Assembly: GCA_046765875.1 (NCBI GenBank)
Contig: JBKPSJ010000252.1
Location: forward strand, 1-13,349
Source: DASRHY01 sp046765875
Lineage (GTDB): Bacteria; Actinomycetota; Actinomycetes; Propionibacteriales; Kribbellaceae
Direction of reading: 5' to 3'
DNA: 13,349 bases
Shown here: in pieces, positions 1 through 8,620 of the stretch
Numbering within the stretch: the first letter of the stretch is position 1
Layout of the letters: each line of letters starts with the position of its first letter
Translations under genes and position numbers: made by a program
The notes under the pieces: model-generated
Databases searched by the model: none
Seen by the model: the letters and a program-made list of their open reading frames with translations, nothing else
What the model was told of the DNA's origin: nothing

Positions 1-8
1 GGGGTCAG

Positions 9-1862
9 ATGTCTGACCAGAACCACCCGCCCTACGGCGGACAGCCCGGCGACTCGGGCAGCGGTCCCGGCGGACCGCAGCAGGACCCGTACCAGCGGCC
101 TCCGCAGCGCAACCCGTATGGCGAGCCGACCCGGCCGATCCCGCAGCAGGGTCCGTACGGGCCGCCGCAGCAGAACCCGTATAACCGTCCCGGCCAGAAC
201 CAGTGGGGCGGGCCGCAGCAGGGCCCGTACGGACCGGGACCGCGACAGAGCCAGTACGGTCCTCCCGGGCAATACGGTCCTCCCGGCCAATACGGCGCGC
301 CTGGGCAGTATGGGCCGCCCGGGCAGTACGGACCGCCCGGGCAGTACGGACCGCCCGGGCAGGGGCAGCCGCCGTACGGTCCGGACCAGTTCGGCCACCG
401 GCAGCAGTACCAGCCCGAGCCGAAGCGCCGGCGCGGCAAGCTGATCCCGCTGATCGCCGCCCTTGCCGTGCTCATCGTCTTCGGTGCCGGCGCCGCGTTC
501 GCGTACAGCCGGATCTCGGGCGGCGGTGACCAGCCGGCCGCCGTGCTGCCGGGCAGCGCCGTCGCGTACGCCCGGATCGATATGGACCCGTCGGCCGGGC
601 AGAAGCTCGCCGCGATCCGGTTCCTGATGAAGTTCCCGTCGGTCAAGGAGAAGCTCAACCTCAGTGGGGACAACGACGACCTCAAGCGCAAGCTGTTCGA
701 CCTGCTCAAGAAGGAGGCCGGGGACGACCTGGCCGACGTCAACTACGACACCGACGTGAAGCCGTGGCTGGGCGACCGGGCCGGCGTCGCCGCCGTACCG
801 CTGGGCGAGAAGCCCGAGCCGGTGGTCGCGATCCAGGTCAAGGACGAGCAGAAGGCCCGCGCCGGGCTGCGGAAGATGTTCGAGAAGTCCGACGACAAGC
901 CCGGTCAGGCCTACTACAAGTCGTACGTCGTGATCGCCGAGGACCAGGCCAAGGCCGATTCGGCGGTGGCCAAGGCGAAGCAGTCGCCCCTGGCCGCCAA
1001 CGACACGTTCGCCAAGGACATGGACGCGCTCGGCGAACAGGGTGTCGCTTCGTTCTGGATGGACACCAAGGGCGTGGCCGACCTGGCCGGCGACGAGCTC
1101 ACCGAGGAGCAGCGCAAGGTTCTCCCGACCGGCAGCGTCGCCGGCGTGGTCCGGTTCGACGCCTCGTACATCGAGCTCAAGGGCGTGGTGCACGGCGACA
1201 AGTCGGTCAAGCCGGGCGCGGCGAAGGCCGACGAGGTCGTCACCAAGCTCCCCGACAGCACCGCCGCCGCGCTCGGCTTCTCCGACGGTGAGAGCTATGT
1301 CGACAGGATCTGGCAGGCGGTGCAGAAGTCGAGCTCGTCCAGCGGTGTCGACATCAACGAGATGGCGAAGCAGTTCAGCGATCAGTACGGCCTCAAGATC
1401 CCCGACGACCTGAAGACCGTGCTCGGCAAGAACTTCGTCATGTCGGTCGACAAGTCGAAGGACGGGGACACGCCAGGCGTCGCGGCCAAGATGAAGACCG
1501 ACCCGGCCAAGGCCGAACAGGTCGTCGACAAGCTGGTCAACATCGCCCGCACACAGGGCAACGTCGACGTGCCGATCGCGAAGGCGAAGGACGGCGAGAC
1601 GCTGGTGGTCGCAACCAGCCAGGACTACGCCGACGCGGTGCTCAAGGGCGGCAACCTGGGCAGTACCGAAGCGTTCAAGCAGGCGATTCCGAACGCCAAG
1701 GGCGCGGTGATGATCGGCTACGTCGACTTCCCCGCAGTCAAGGGCCTGTCCAGCGACATCGGTGACGACCGCGACTACAACGCCCTGCGGTCTGCTGGCA
1801 TCACGTCGCGGATCACCGGCGACGGCGAGGCCGAGTTCACCCTCCGTGTCGTTGTGAAGTAG
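9..1862 (+). CDS. DUF3352 domain membrane protein with Pro/Gly/Gln/Tyr-rich cytoplasmic tail
   Basis: This 617-residue protein has three visible parts. Residues 1-138 are low-complexity, rich in P, G, Q and Y, and include six tandem QYGPPG units at residues 82-117. A basic stretch (KRRRGK, about 139-144) precedes one hydrophobic helix at about 145-166, so the tail should be cytoplasmic. Residues from about 175 to the end form a large extracytoplasmic domain opening with LPGSAVAYARIDMDPSAGQK, which matches the start of the DUF3352 family as I recall it. No catalytic motif is visible and the family has no settled function. The ATG at 9 follows GGGG, but only 8 nt lie upstream in the window, so a start further upstream cannot be excluded. 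The gene ends at a strong hairpin and is convergent with recQ. The family call is fairly sure; the role is unknown. Confidence 0.85.
   Translation: MSDQNHPPYGGQPGDSGSGPGGPQQDPYQRPPQRNPYGEPTRPIPQQGPYGPPQQNPYNRPGQNQWGGPQQGPYGPGPRQSQYGPPGQYGPPGQYGAPGQYGPPGQYGPPGQYGPPGQGQPPYGPDQFGHRQQYQPEPKRRRGKLIPLIAALAVLIVFGAGAAFAYSRISGGGDQPAAVLPGSAVAYARIDMDPSAGQKLAAIRFLMKFPSVKEKLNLSGDNDDLKRKLFDLLKKEAGDDLADVNYDTDVKPWLGDRAGVAAVPLGEKPEPVVAIQVKDEQKARAGLRKMFEKSDDKPGQAYYKSYVVIAEDQAKADSAVAKAKQSPLAANDTFAKDMDALGEQGVASFWMDTKGVADLAGDELTEEQRKVLPTGSVAGVVRFDASYIELKGVVHGDKSVKPGAAKADEVVTKLPDSTAAALGFSDGESYVDRIWQAVQKSSSSSGVDINEMAKQFSDQYGLKIPDDLKTVLGKNFVMSVDKSKDGDTPGVAAKMKTDPAKAEQVVDKLVNIARTQGNVDVPIAKAKDGETLVVATSQDYADAVLKGGNLGSTEAFKQAIPNAKGAVMIGYVDFPAVKGLSSDIGDDRDYNALRSAGITSRITGDGEAEFTLRVVVK
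252..359 (+). repeat. Six tandem 18-bp repeats coding for QYGPPG
   Basis: Six consecutive 18-bp units encode QYGPPG, with one unit reading QYGAPG. The last two units are identical in DNA and the earlier ones differ mainly at third positions, so the amino acids are kept while the DNA drifts. The array lies in the disordered N-terminal tail of the DUF3352 protein. It probably grew by replication slippage, and its copy number is likely to vary between strains. Confidence 0.9.
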
Positions 1863-1872
1863 CCCCTAGCTG

Positions 1873-1904
1873 GCGCCCGTCCGGCACCTCGGCCGGGCGG
1901 GCGC
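1873..1904 (+). terminator. Hairpin terminator between convergent genes
   Basis: A 12-bp stem (1873-1884 with 1893-1904, one G-T pair) closes an 8-nt loop and is followed on the + strand by TTTC. It lies 10 nt after the stop of the DUF3352 gene and 8 nt beyond the recQ stop on the other strand. It probably ends the + transcript. On the - strand there is no T-run, but the stem alone may also stop recQ transcription. Confidence 0.75.
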
Positions 1905-1912
1905 TTTCACGT

Positions 1913-3784
<1,872 letters not shown>

Positions 3785-3790
3785 CCGGCG

Positions 3791-3796
3791 ATTCTA
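3791..3796 (-). promoter_or_regulatory. Candidate -10 box (TAGAAT) for leaderless recQ mRNA
   Basis: TAGAAT on the - strand ends 6 nt before the recQ GTG. That spacing would place the transcription start at or next to the start codon, as in actinobacterial leaderless genes. No convincing -35 box is visible. Confidence 0.5.
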
Positions 3797-3838
3797 CGTA
3801 CGCGGACCCCGCGGATCCGGTTCATCCACACCCATGGC

Positions 3839-3896
3839 GCTTGGCATCCATACCAACCGTTTGCGCACGTGGAAACGGTCGGCACGGGTGCCAAGC
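3839..3896. repeat. Palindromic element, unit 1 (24-bp arms)
   Basis: Arms at 3839-3862 and 3873-3896 are inverted copies matching at 20 of 24 positions, around a 10-nt loop. Three of the four mismatches become G-U pairs in a - strand transcript. Each arm also holds a smaller near-palindrome of the form TTGGYAC-N2-GTRCCAA (3841-3856 and 3879-3894). The unit lies between the VOC gene stop and the recQ start, both on the - strand. There is no T-run after it, so a classical U-tract terminator is not shown. Confidence 0.8.
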
Positions 3897-3909
3897 CCGC
3901 CGTCCACCA

Positions 3910-3966
3910 GCTTGGCACCCGCACCAACCATTTCGGGGTTCAAAACGGTTGGTACGGGTGCCAAGC
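3910..3966. repeat. Palindromic element, unit 2 (24-bp arms)
   Basis: Arms at 3910-3933 and 3943-3966 match at 22 of 24 positions in inverted orientation around a 9-nt loop. It is a second copy of the element at 3839-3896, 13 nt away. In the - strand transcript the first arm begins 2 nt after the VOC gene stop codon, so the hairpin could act as a terminator without a U-tract or protect the 3' end. The inner dyads TTGGCACCCGCACCAA and TTGGTACGGGTGCCAA could instead be protein-binding sites. Confidence 0.85.
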
Positions 3967-3968
3967 GG

Positions 3969-4364
3969 TCACTCGCCGCCGTAAGTGCCGACGCTCCAGA
4001 GGTTGCCCTCGGGGTCGCGGATGCTGAAGCCGCGCGAGCCGTAGTCCTCGTCCCGCAGCGGCCGGATCACCTCGGCACCAGCAGTGGACGCCCGCTCGAA
4101 CAGGCCGTCGGGGTCGTCGCTGACCAGGTACACCGACATCGCCCGTCCGGCCAGGTCGCCGAACACGTCGTCTGTACCCCGGCCGGAGCTCAGCATCACC
4201 CCGCCACCGGGCGGCCAGCGCAGTTGCGCATGGGCGATGCTGGTCTCGTCCTCACCGGGGTAGACGACGACCTTCTCGAACCCGAGCGCGTCGATCAGGA
4301 ACTGGATCGCGGCCGGGCCGTCCTTGTAGACCAGCGTGGGCCAGACCTTCGGGTTTTCACTCAT
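3969..4364 (-). CDS. VOC (glyoxalase/bleomycin-resistance fold) protein
   Basis: This 131-residue protein looks like a two-module VOC-fold protein. The first module (about 8-60) contains TLVYKDGPAAIQFLIDALGF, typical of the PhnB-like/YesU-like branch. The second (about 75-127) ends in GSRGFSIRDPEGNLWSVGTY, the usual closing strand with DPEGN. Family members bind metals or small ligands and include isomerases, dioxygenases and resistance proteins; the substrate here cannot be read from sequence. The chosen ATG (4362-4364) overlaps the end of the upstream AraC gene by 8 nt (ATGAGTGA), which argues for translational coupling. An in-frame start further upstream at 4466 would add 34 Arg/Gly-rich residues lying over the AraC gene and unlike the family. 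A palindrome begins just after the stop. Confidence 0.85.
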   Translation of the reverse strand: MSENPKVWPTLVYKDGPAAIQFLIDALGFEKVVVYPGEDETSIAHAQLRWPPGGGVMLSSGRGTDDVFGDLAGRAMSVYLVSDDPDGLFERASTAGAEVIRPLRDEDYGSRGFSIRDPEGNLWSVGTYGGE

Positions 4365-5202
4365 ACCCTTCACTGTGCCCATGGGCGGCACCGAAGTCTT
4401 GAACGTATGGGAGTTCCTCCGCGATCCACCGCCGCGGCGTGCATCCCGCGATCGCCTGCCACTCACGGGTGAGGTGCGCCTGGTCGGCGTACCCGCACCG
4501 CGCGGCGATCTCGGCCAGCCGCGGCCTCGCGGGCGAGCGCATCTGGTCCACCGCGCGCTCGAACCGCAGCACCCGTGCGGCGACCTTCGGCGGGAGGCCG
4601 TACTCCTGCCGGAACCGGTCGGTCAGGTGCCGGCGTGACCAGCCGACCTCGGCCGCCAGTGTCTGGACACCGACACCGCCGGCGGTCTCGCGCAGCCGTC
4701 GCCAGGCCCAGCCGACCTCCGGCCGCGGCTCGGTCGCGCGGGTCCGGACCGCCCGGGCCAGGAAGGACTCGATCACGTCGAAACGCTCCGCCCAGGTCGG
4801 CAGCGAGGCGAGCCGGTCCGGGAGGCGGCGCGCGCCCGGCCCGAGCACGTCGCCGAGCTCGACCACCATCTTGCTGAGCTCCGCCGGTGGTACGCCGAGC
4901 AGAACGCGGGACCCCTCGGGAGTGAGCGCGAGTTGTACGCCGGACCGGTTGCCGGACTGGCCGATCGCGACGGCCGTGTCGTGCAGCCCGCCTGCCAGGG
5001 CGTGGAACTTGTCCACGGGTTCGCCTGGGAATGCGATCCCGAGCGGCTCGTCCAGGCAGATCACAACGGTGAGGTGCTGTGAGGGCAGGCCGCGATGGAG
5101 CTCGGGTGGGTCGCCGTTGTACGCGTAGCCGCTCAGCCAGGCCACGTACGAGTCGAGCCCGGGCGCCACCGCCCGGGTCGCGTGCTCCATCAGCCCGCCC
5201 AT
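4357..5202 (-). CDS. AraC-family transcriptional regulator
   Basis: A 281-residue regulator. Residues from about 10 to 150 form a ligand/effector domain of the type often seen with HTH_18 proteins (LTVVICLDEPLGIAF, then TPEGSRVLLGVPPAEL). The C-terminal DNA-binding region spans about 165-260 and holds two helix-turn-helix units: one around 178-200 (VQTLAAEVGWSRRHLTDRF) and one around 229-250 (AEIAARCGYADQAHLTREW), followed by GCTPRRW. The stop overlaps the start of the VOC gene, so the pair is almost certainly one operon and the VOC protein is the likeliest regulatory target or functional partner. A TAGCCT box 7 nt before the ATG suggests a leaderless start; a second ATG at codon 5 is possible. 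The effector is not known. Confidence 0.92.
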   Translation of the reverse strand: MGGLMEHATRAVAPGLDSYVAWLSGYAYNGDPPELHRGLPSQHLTVVICLDEPLGIAFPGEPVDKFHALAGGLHDTAVAIGQSGNRSGVQLALTPEGSRVLLGVPPAELSKMVVELGDVLGPGARRLPDRLASLPTWAERFDVIESFLARAVRTRATEPRPEVGWAWRRLRETAGGVGVQTLAAEVGWSRRHLTDRFRQEYGLPPKVAARVLRFERAVDQMRSPARPRLAEIAARCGYADQAHLTREWQAIAGCTPRRWIAEELPYVQDFGAAHGHSEGYE

Positions 5203-5209
5203 GCTCCCG

Positions 5210-5215
5210 AGGCTA
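5210..5215 (-). promoter_or_regulatory. Candidate -10 box (TAGCCT) for the AraC-VOC operon
   Basis: TAGCCT on the - strand ends 7 nt before the AraC ATG, so transcription could begin at or just before the start codon. A weak GGGAG lies directly before the ATG, too close for a standard ribosome-binding site. No clear -35 is visible. Confidence 0.45.
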
Positions 5216-5236
5216 GCCCGCGGCAGGGACAGTCCC

Positions 5237-5251
5237 GCCCCGGTCGGGGGC
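5237..5251 (-). terminator. Weak hairpin after the LON-domain gene
   Basis: Just after the stop of the LON-domain gene (- strand), GCCCC pairs with GGGGC around a 5-nt loop. A second small dyad, GGGAC-A-GTCCC, follows at 5226-5236. There is no T-run. These may form a weak terminator before the AraC gene, or they may be chance GC-rich pairing. Confidence 0.3.
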
Positions 5252-5254
5252 GCG

Positions 5255-5932
5255 TCAGTTGGGGGAGAGGTCGGACCAGGAGATGTCGATCGCGGGCAGC
5301 GACGGCAGCGCGGAGATCGCGGCGAGCTCGCTGTCGATCAGGCCGACGATCTGGGCCAGCCGGGAGGTCGTGTCCATCACCTCGAGCAGGTTCTGCCGGT
5401 CCGGGGTCAGCAGAACCATCGCCGCCGCTATCAGGTACGAGAGTGTGGTCGGGTCGTCGGGCAGCGCTCCCAGATGCAGGCCCGGCCGGCTGATCTCGGT
5501 CAGCGTCGCGGCGTACCGGCGGAATCGTTCGATCGCGACCGACGCGGCGCCGAGCGGATCGCTGCCGGCGTTCTCGGGCAGCCAGTCCACCTTCGCGACC
5601 AGGTAGTCGCCATCGCCGTCGAGTTCGACCACCCGGAACCGGCGGCTGCCGGTCAGTGTCACCTGGAGGGCGCCCTCGGCGTCGTCGCTGGTGTCGCCCT
5701 TGATGTCCGATACCAGTGCCGCGCAGCCGATGCCATGCAGCGAGCGGAACACCCGGTCGCCGAGTTCGTACCCGTCCCGGATCGCCAGCGCGCCGCAGAT
5801 CAGTTCGCCGTCGGCCGACGCCTGCAGGTCGCGCAGCACCGCTCGGTTCTGCACGTCGTCGATGCTGACCGGCGCCACCAGCCCGGGGAAGAGCACCGTA
5901 TCGACGGTGAGCAGCGGCAGCCGGGAGTCCAT
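5255..5932 (-). CDS. LON peptidase substrate-binding domain protein
   Basis: A 225-residue protein made up essentially of one LON N-terminal (substrate-binding) domain. The opening LPLLTVDTVLFPGLVAPVSI is the typical strand and LFPG turn of the family, followed by GALAIRDGYELGD and a strand pair around LTGSRRFRVVEL. There is no AAA+ ATPase module and no Ser-Lys protease site, so it cannot act as a Lon protease by itself. Such stand-alone proteins are common in actinobacteria and their function is not settled; an adaptor or substrate-recognition role is a guess. It is transcribed divergently from hisD, with 271 nt between the two starts. The ATG is preceded by TAGGGT 6 nt upstream and by no clear ribosome-binding site, pointing to a leaderless mRNA. 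Confidence 0.88.
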   Translation of the reverse strand: MDSRLPLLTVDTVLFPGLVAPVSIDDVQNRAVLRDLQASADGELICGALAIRDGYELGDRVFRSLHGIGCAALVSDIKGDTSDDAEGALQVTLTGSRRFRVVELDGDGDYLVAKVDWLPENAGSDPLGAASVAIERFRRYAATLTEISRPGLHLGALPDDPTTLSYLIAAAMVLLTPDRQNLLEVMDTTSRLAQIVGLIDSELAAISALPSLPAIDISWSDLSPN

Positions 5933-5938
5933 GCCCCG

Positions 5939-5944
5939 ACCCTA
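5939..5944 (-). promoter_or_regulatory. Candidate -10 box (TAGGGT) for the LON-domain gene
   Basis: TAGGGT on the - strand ends 6 nt before the ATG, the spacing expected for a leaderless transcript. No -35 match is seen about 17 nt further upstream. Confidence 0.45.
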
Positions 5945-6014
5945 GGGCACCACCCCACCTCACGGCGGCCTGACGGGCATGCCCGACCACACCCGTCCGA
6001 AGCTCGAGAACCCC

Positions 6015-6080
6015 ATCGGTCCGCTGGGCCGATCACCATGCCCGCAGGTGGCTTCATGACAACGGTCGTTGGCGGGCATG
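6015..6080. promoter_or_regulatory. Inverted repeats in the LON gene/hisD divergent region
   Basis: The 271-nt gap between the divergent starts holds several dyads and no gene. At 6015-6033 an 8-bp stem (one G-T pair) closes a 3-nt loop. At 6038-6046 and 6072-6080 CATGCCCGC and GCGGGCATG form a 9-bp inverted repeat. Between its arms lies CAACGGTCGTTG (6060-6071), itself a dyad. A related palindrome, GGGCATGCCC, occurs at 5975-5984. These could be operator sites for the divergent genes, but no known binding protein is identified. Confidence 0.35.
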
Positions 6081-6124
6081 TGACCCACGTGCGCGCCCAG
6101 GGGTATCCATCGCCCGCGTCCAAC

Positions 6125-6184
6125 GGGGCGGGGTTTGGGGGTCGGTGTCCGAGGGGTTGACGGGGGGCGGGGGTGGGAGGTGGG
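6125..6184 (+). promoter_or_regulatory. G-run tract with G-quadruplex motif upstream of hisD
   Basis: The + strand carries many runs of three or more G between 6125 and 6184. The last 23 nt (6162-6184) have four G-runs separated by 1 to 4 nt, meeting the usual G-quadruplex pattern. The tract ends 6 nt before the proposed hisD -10 box and occupies the place of a -35 element. A TTGACG at 6157-6162 is 28 nt from the -10 box, too far for a standard promoter. Confidence 0.55.
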
Positions 6185-6190
6185 CGCACC

Positions 6191-6196
6191 TAGACT
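6191..6196 (+). promoter_or_regulatory. Candidate -10 box (TAGACT) for the his operon
   Basis: TAGACT ends 7 nt before the hisD ATG, so the mRNA probably starts at or beside the start codon. If so there is no room for a leader peptide attenuator or a T-box, and I see neither in the upstream region. Confidence 0.5.
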
Positions 6197-6203
6197 TGGG
6201 CGC

Positions 6204-7517
6204 ATGATTCGCCGCGTAGATCTCCGCGGCCGGGCGGCCGGCGGAGACCTGGACTACCGCGCGCTCGTACCGCGGGCGGCGTTCGACGTCGAGCACGCCG
6301 CCGACGTCGTACGCCCGATCTGCGACGACGTGCGGCATCGCGGCGCGGAGGCGATCCGGGCATACGGCGAGAAGTTCGACGGAGTCGCGGTAAGCGACCT
6401 GCGAGTCCCAGCGGACGCGCTCCGCCGGGCCCTCGACGAGCTCGACCCAGTCGTCAGAGACGCCTTCGAGGAGTCCATCCGCCGGGTCCGCGCCGTCAGC
6501 GAGGACGAGCGCGGCACCGACGTGGTCTCCGAGCCGGCGCCGGACGGCCGGGTGACGCAGCGACTGGTGCCGGTCGGCCGAGTCGGGCTGTACGTACCCG
6601 GCGGCCGGGCCCCACTCGCGTCCAGCGTGGTGATGAACGTCGTACCGGCCCAGGTCGCCGGCGTGGAGTCGCTCGCGGTCGCGTCGCCCCCGCAGAAGGA
6701 GTACGGCGGGCTGCCGCACCCGACCGTACTGGCGGTCTGCGCGCTACTCGGCGTGGACGAGGTGTACGCGATGGGCGGCGCACAGGCGATCGCCGGATTC
6801 GCGTACGGGTTCGAGGGCTGCGCGAGCACCGACCTGATCACCGGCCCGGGCAACATCTACGTGGTCGCGGCCAAGCGGCTGCTCAAGGGCGTGGTCGGGA
6901 TCGACTCCGAGGCCGGGCCGACCGAGATCGCGATCCTGGCCGACGACACCGCCGACTCGGCGCACGTCGCGGCGGACCTGATCAGCCAGGCCGAACACGA
7001 CCCGATGGCCGCGAGCGTGCTGGTCACCCCCAGCGTCGCGCTGGCCAATGCCGTCGAGGCCGAACTGCGGGACCAGGTGGCCGCGACGAAGCACCAGGAG
7101 CGGGTGACAACGGCACTCGGCGGCGAGCAGTCCGGCATCGTGCTGGTCGACGACTTGGACCAGGGCACGGATGTGGTGAACGCCTACGCCGCGGAGCACC
7201 TTGAGATCCAGACGGCCGACGCGTACGAGCGCGCCGGGCGGATCCGCAACGCGGGCGCGATCTTCGTCGGGCCATGGTCGCCGGTGTCGCTCGGTGACTA
7301 CTGTGCCGGCTCGAACCACGTGCTGCCGACCGGTGGGTGCGCGTGCCACTCGTCCGGGCTGTCCGTACGCAGCTTCCTGAAAGCCGTGCACGTGGTGGAC
7401 TACTCCCGCGCGGCGCTGGCGGACGTAGCGCAGCACGTCGTCCACCTTGCGCATGCCGAGGACCTGCCGGCGCATGCCGACGCGATCACCGCCCGCTTCC
7501 CGGAGTCGCGGGCATGA
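6204..7517 (+). CDS. hisD: Histidinol dehydrogenase
   Basis: HisD carries out the last two steps of histidine synthesis, oxidising L-histidinol to L-histidine with two NAD+. The 437-residue protein keeps the full family signature from TGPGNIYVVAAKRLLKG (213-229) through IDSEAGPTEIAILADDTAD to SQAEHDPMA. Residues matching the E. coli zinc ligands are Q262, H265, D365 and H424; the catalytic pair is E331-H332. The ATG at 6204 is chosen because MIRRVDLRG is the usual N-terminus and a TAGACT box lies 7 nt upstream; an in-frame start at 6135 would add 23 Gly-rich residues encoded by the promoter G-tract. It heads a run of four his genes and its TGA overlaps the hisC ATG by 4 nt. Confidence 0.98.
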   Translation: MIRRVDLRGRAAGGDLDYRALVPRAAFDVEHAADVVRPICDDVRHRGAEAIRAYGEKFDGVAVSDLRVPADALRRALDELDPVVRDAFEESIRRVRAVSEDERGTDVVSEPAPDGRVTQRLVPVGRVGLYVPGGRAPLASSVVMNVVPAQVAGVESLAVASPPQKEYGGLPHPTVLAVCALLGVDEVYAMGGAQAIAGFAYGFEGCASTDLITGPGNIYVVAAKRLLKGVVGIDSEAGPTEIAILADDTADSAHVAADLISQAEHDPMAASVLVTPSVALANAVEAELRDQVAATKHQERVTTALGGEQSGIVLVDDLDQGTDVVNAYAAEHLEIQTADAYERAGRIRNAGAIFVGPWSPVSLGDYCAGSNHVLPTGGCACHSSGLSVRSFLKAVHVVDYSRAALADVAQHVVHLAHAEDLPAHADAITARFPESRA

Positions 7518-8620
7518 GCGATCGCCTTCCGGTGCGTGAGGAGTTGGAGGGTCTGGAGCCGTACGGCGCTCCGCAGCTCGACGTACCGGTGCTGCTGAAC
7601 GTCAACGAGAACCCGTACCCGCCTTCGCACCAAGTCGTCGACGACATCGCGGCCTCGGTCGCGGCCGCGGCAGCCGGGCTGAACCGGTACCCGGACCGCG
7701 ACTTCCTCGCCCTGCGCAACGACCTCGCGGCGTACCTGCACAAGGAGTCCGGCGCGGACCTCACCGCCGAGCAGGTCTGGGCGGCCAACGGGTCCAACGA
7801 GGTGATGCTGCACCTGCTGCAGGCGTTCGGAGGACCCGGCCGGACCGCGTTGTCGTACGCACCGACGTACTCGATGTACCCCGAGTACGCCCGCGACACG
7901 AACACCCGCTGGATCACCGGGCGACGCGAAGCCGACTTCACCGTCGACCTCGGGCACGCGCTGGAGCAGATCGCGGAGCACCAGCCGTCGGTCGTGCTGC
8001 TGGCGTCGCCGAACAACCCGACGGGCACCGCGCTGCCGCTCGAGGTGGTCGAGCGGATCACCAAGGCGTGCGCCGACCTGCCCTGCGTCGTCGTGGTCGA
8101 CGAGGCGTACGGCGAGTTCCGCCGGACGGGTACGCCGAGCGCGCTGAGCCTGTTGCCCGCGTACCCCAATCTGGCGGTGGCGCGGACGATGTCGAAGGCG
8201 TTCGCGCTGGCCGGTGCCCGGGTCGGCTACCTCGCGGCTAGCACCGACCTCGTCGACGCGCTGCGGATAGTACGGCTGCCGTACCACCTGTCGGCGGTGA
8301 CGCAGGCGGTCGCACGGGCGGCGCTGCGGCACGCCGACGAATTGCTCGGCCGGGTCGCGGAGCTGCGGGCCGAACGGGATCGTACGGTCGACTGGCTGCG
8401 CCGGATCGGCCTGCAGGCGGTGGATTCCGACGCCAACTTCGTGCTGTTCGGTACGTTCCCGGACCGGCACAAGGTGTGGCAGCGGCTGCTCGAGGACGGG
8501 GTGCTGATCCGCGAGACCGGGCCGGACGGCTGGCTGCGGGTCTCGGTCGGTACGCCCGACGAGATGGCGGCCTTCCGCGTAGCGTTGCTGAAAGCAACAG
8601 GTTTGGAGGACCAGCGATGA
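7514..8620 (+). CDS. hisC: Histidinol-phosphate aminotransferase
   Basis: HisC is a PLP enzyme that transfers an amino group from glutamate to imidazole-acetol phosphate, giving L-histidinol phosphate. The 368-residue protein shows the fold type I landmarks: NVNENPYPP near the N-terminus (29-37), SPNNPTG (165-171), DEAYGEF (196-202), and SKAFALAGARVGYL with K228 as the PLP-binding lysine and R236 as a phosphate-binding arginine. Length is usual for the family. The start is the ATG that shares ATGA with the hisD stop; GGAG at 7502-7505 sits 8 nt before it. A longer in-frame start at 7337 lies within hisD and is rejected. The stop overlaps the hisB start, again as ATGA. Confidence 0.97.
   Translation: MSDRLPVREELEGLEPYGAPQLDVPVLLNVNENPYPPSHQVVDDIAASVAAAAAGLNRYPDRDFLALRNDLAAYLHKESGADLTAEQVWAANGSNEVMLHLLQAFGGPGRTALSYAPTYSMYPEYARDTNTRWITGRREADFTVDLGHALEQIAEHQPSVVLLASPNNPTGTALPLEVVERITKACADLPCVVVVDEAYGEFRRTGTPSALSLLPAYPNLAVARTMSKAFALAGARVGYLAASTDLVDALRIVRLPYHLSAVTQAVARAALRHADELLGRVAELRAERDRTVDWLRRIGLQAVDSDANFVLFGTFPDRHKVWQRLLEDGVLIRETGPDGWLRVSVGTPDEMAAFRVALLKATGLEDQR
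8605..8610 (+). promoter_or_regulatory. Strong ribosome-binding site for hisB
   Basis: GGAGGA lies 6 nt before the hisB ATG, inside the end of hisC. It fixes the hisB start at 8617 and rules against the longer in-frame start at 8476. Confidence 0.8.

Noticed and set aside
252..359. CRISPR-like regular repeats
   Set aside because: The units are contiguous 18-bp codon repeats with no spacers, inside a coding sequence.
3785..3968. LexA (SOS) box upstream of recQ
   Set aside because: No GAAC-N4-GTTC type site is present; GAACCCCGAAA in the palindrome loop is only a half match.
4365..4466. N-terminal extension of the VOC protein
   Set aside because: The extra 34 residues are Arg/Gly-rich and encoded over the AraC gene, whereas the downstream ATG gives a normal VOC N-terminus and the ATGAGTGA coupling.
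6135..6203. N-terminal extension of hisD
   Set aside because: It would translate the promoter G-tract into Gly/Val-rich residues not seen in HisD, and the -10 box would lie inside the coding sequence.
5933..6203. T-box or histidine leader peptide before hisD
   Set aside because: I found no run of His codons after a start codon and no T-box sequence, and the -10 box next to the ATG leaves no leader.
7400..8470. A 356-codon open frame on the - strand opposite hisD/hisC
   Set aside because: It overlaps conserved his genes in antisense, with repetitive Arg/Val/Gln composition and no recognisable domain.
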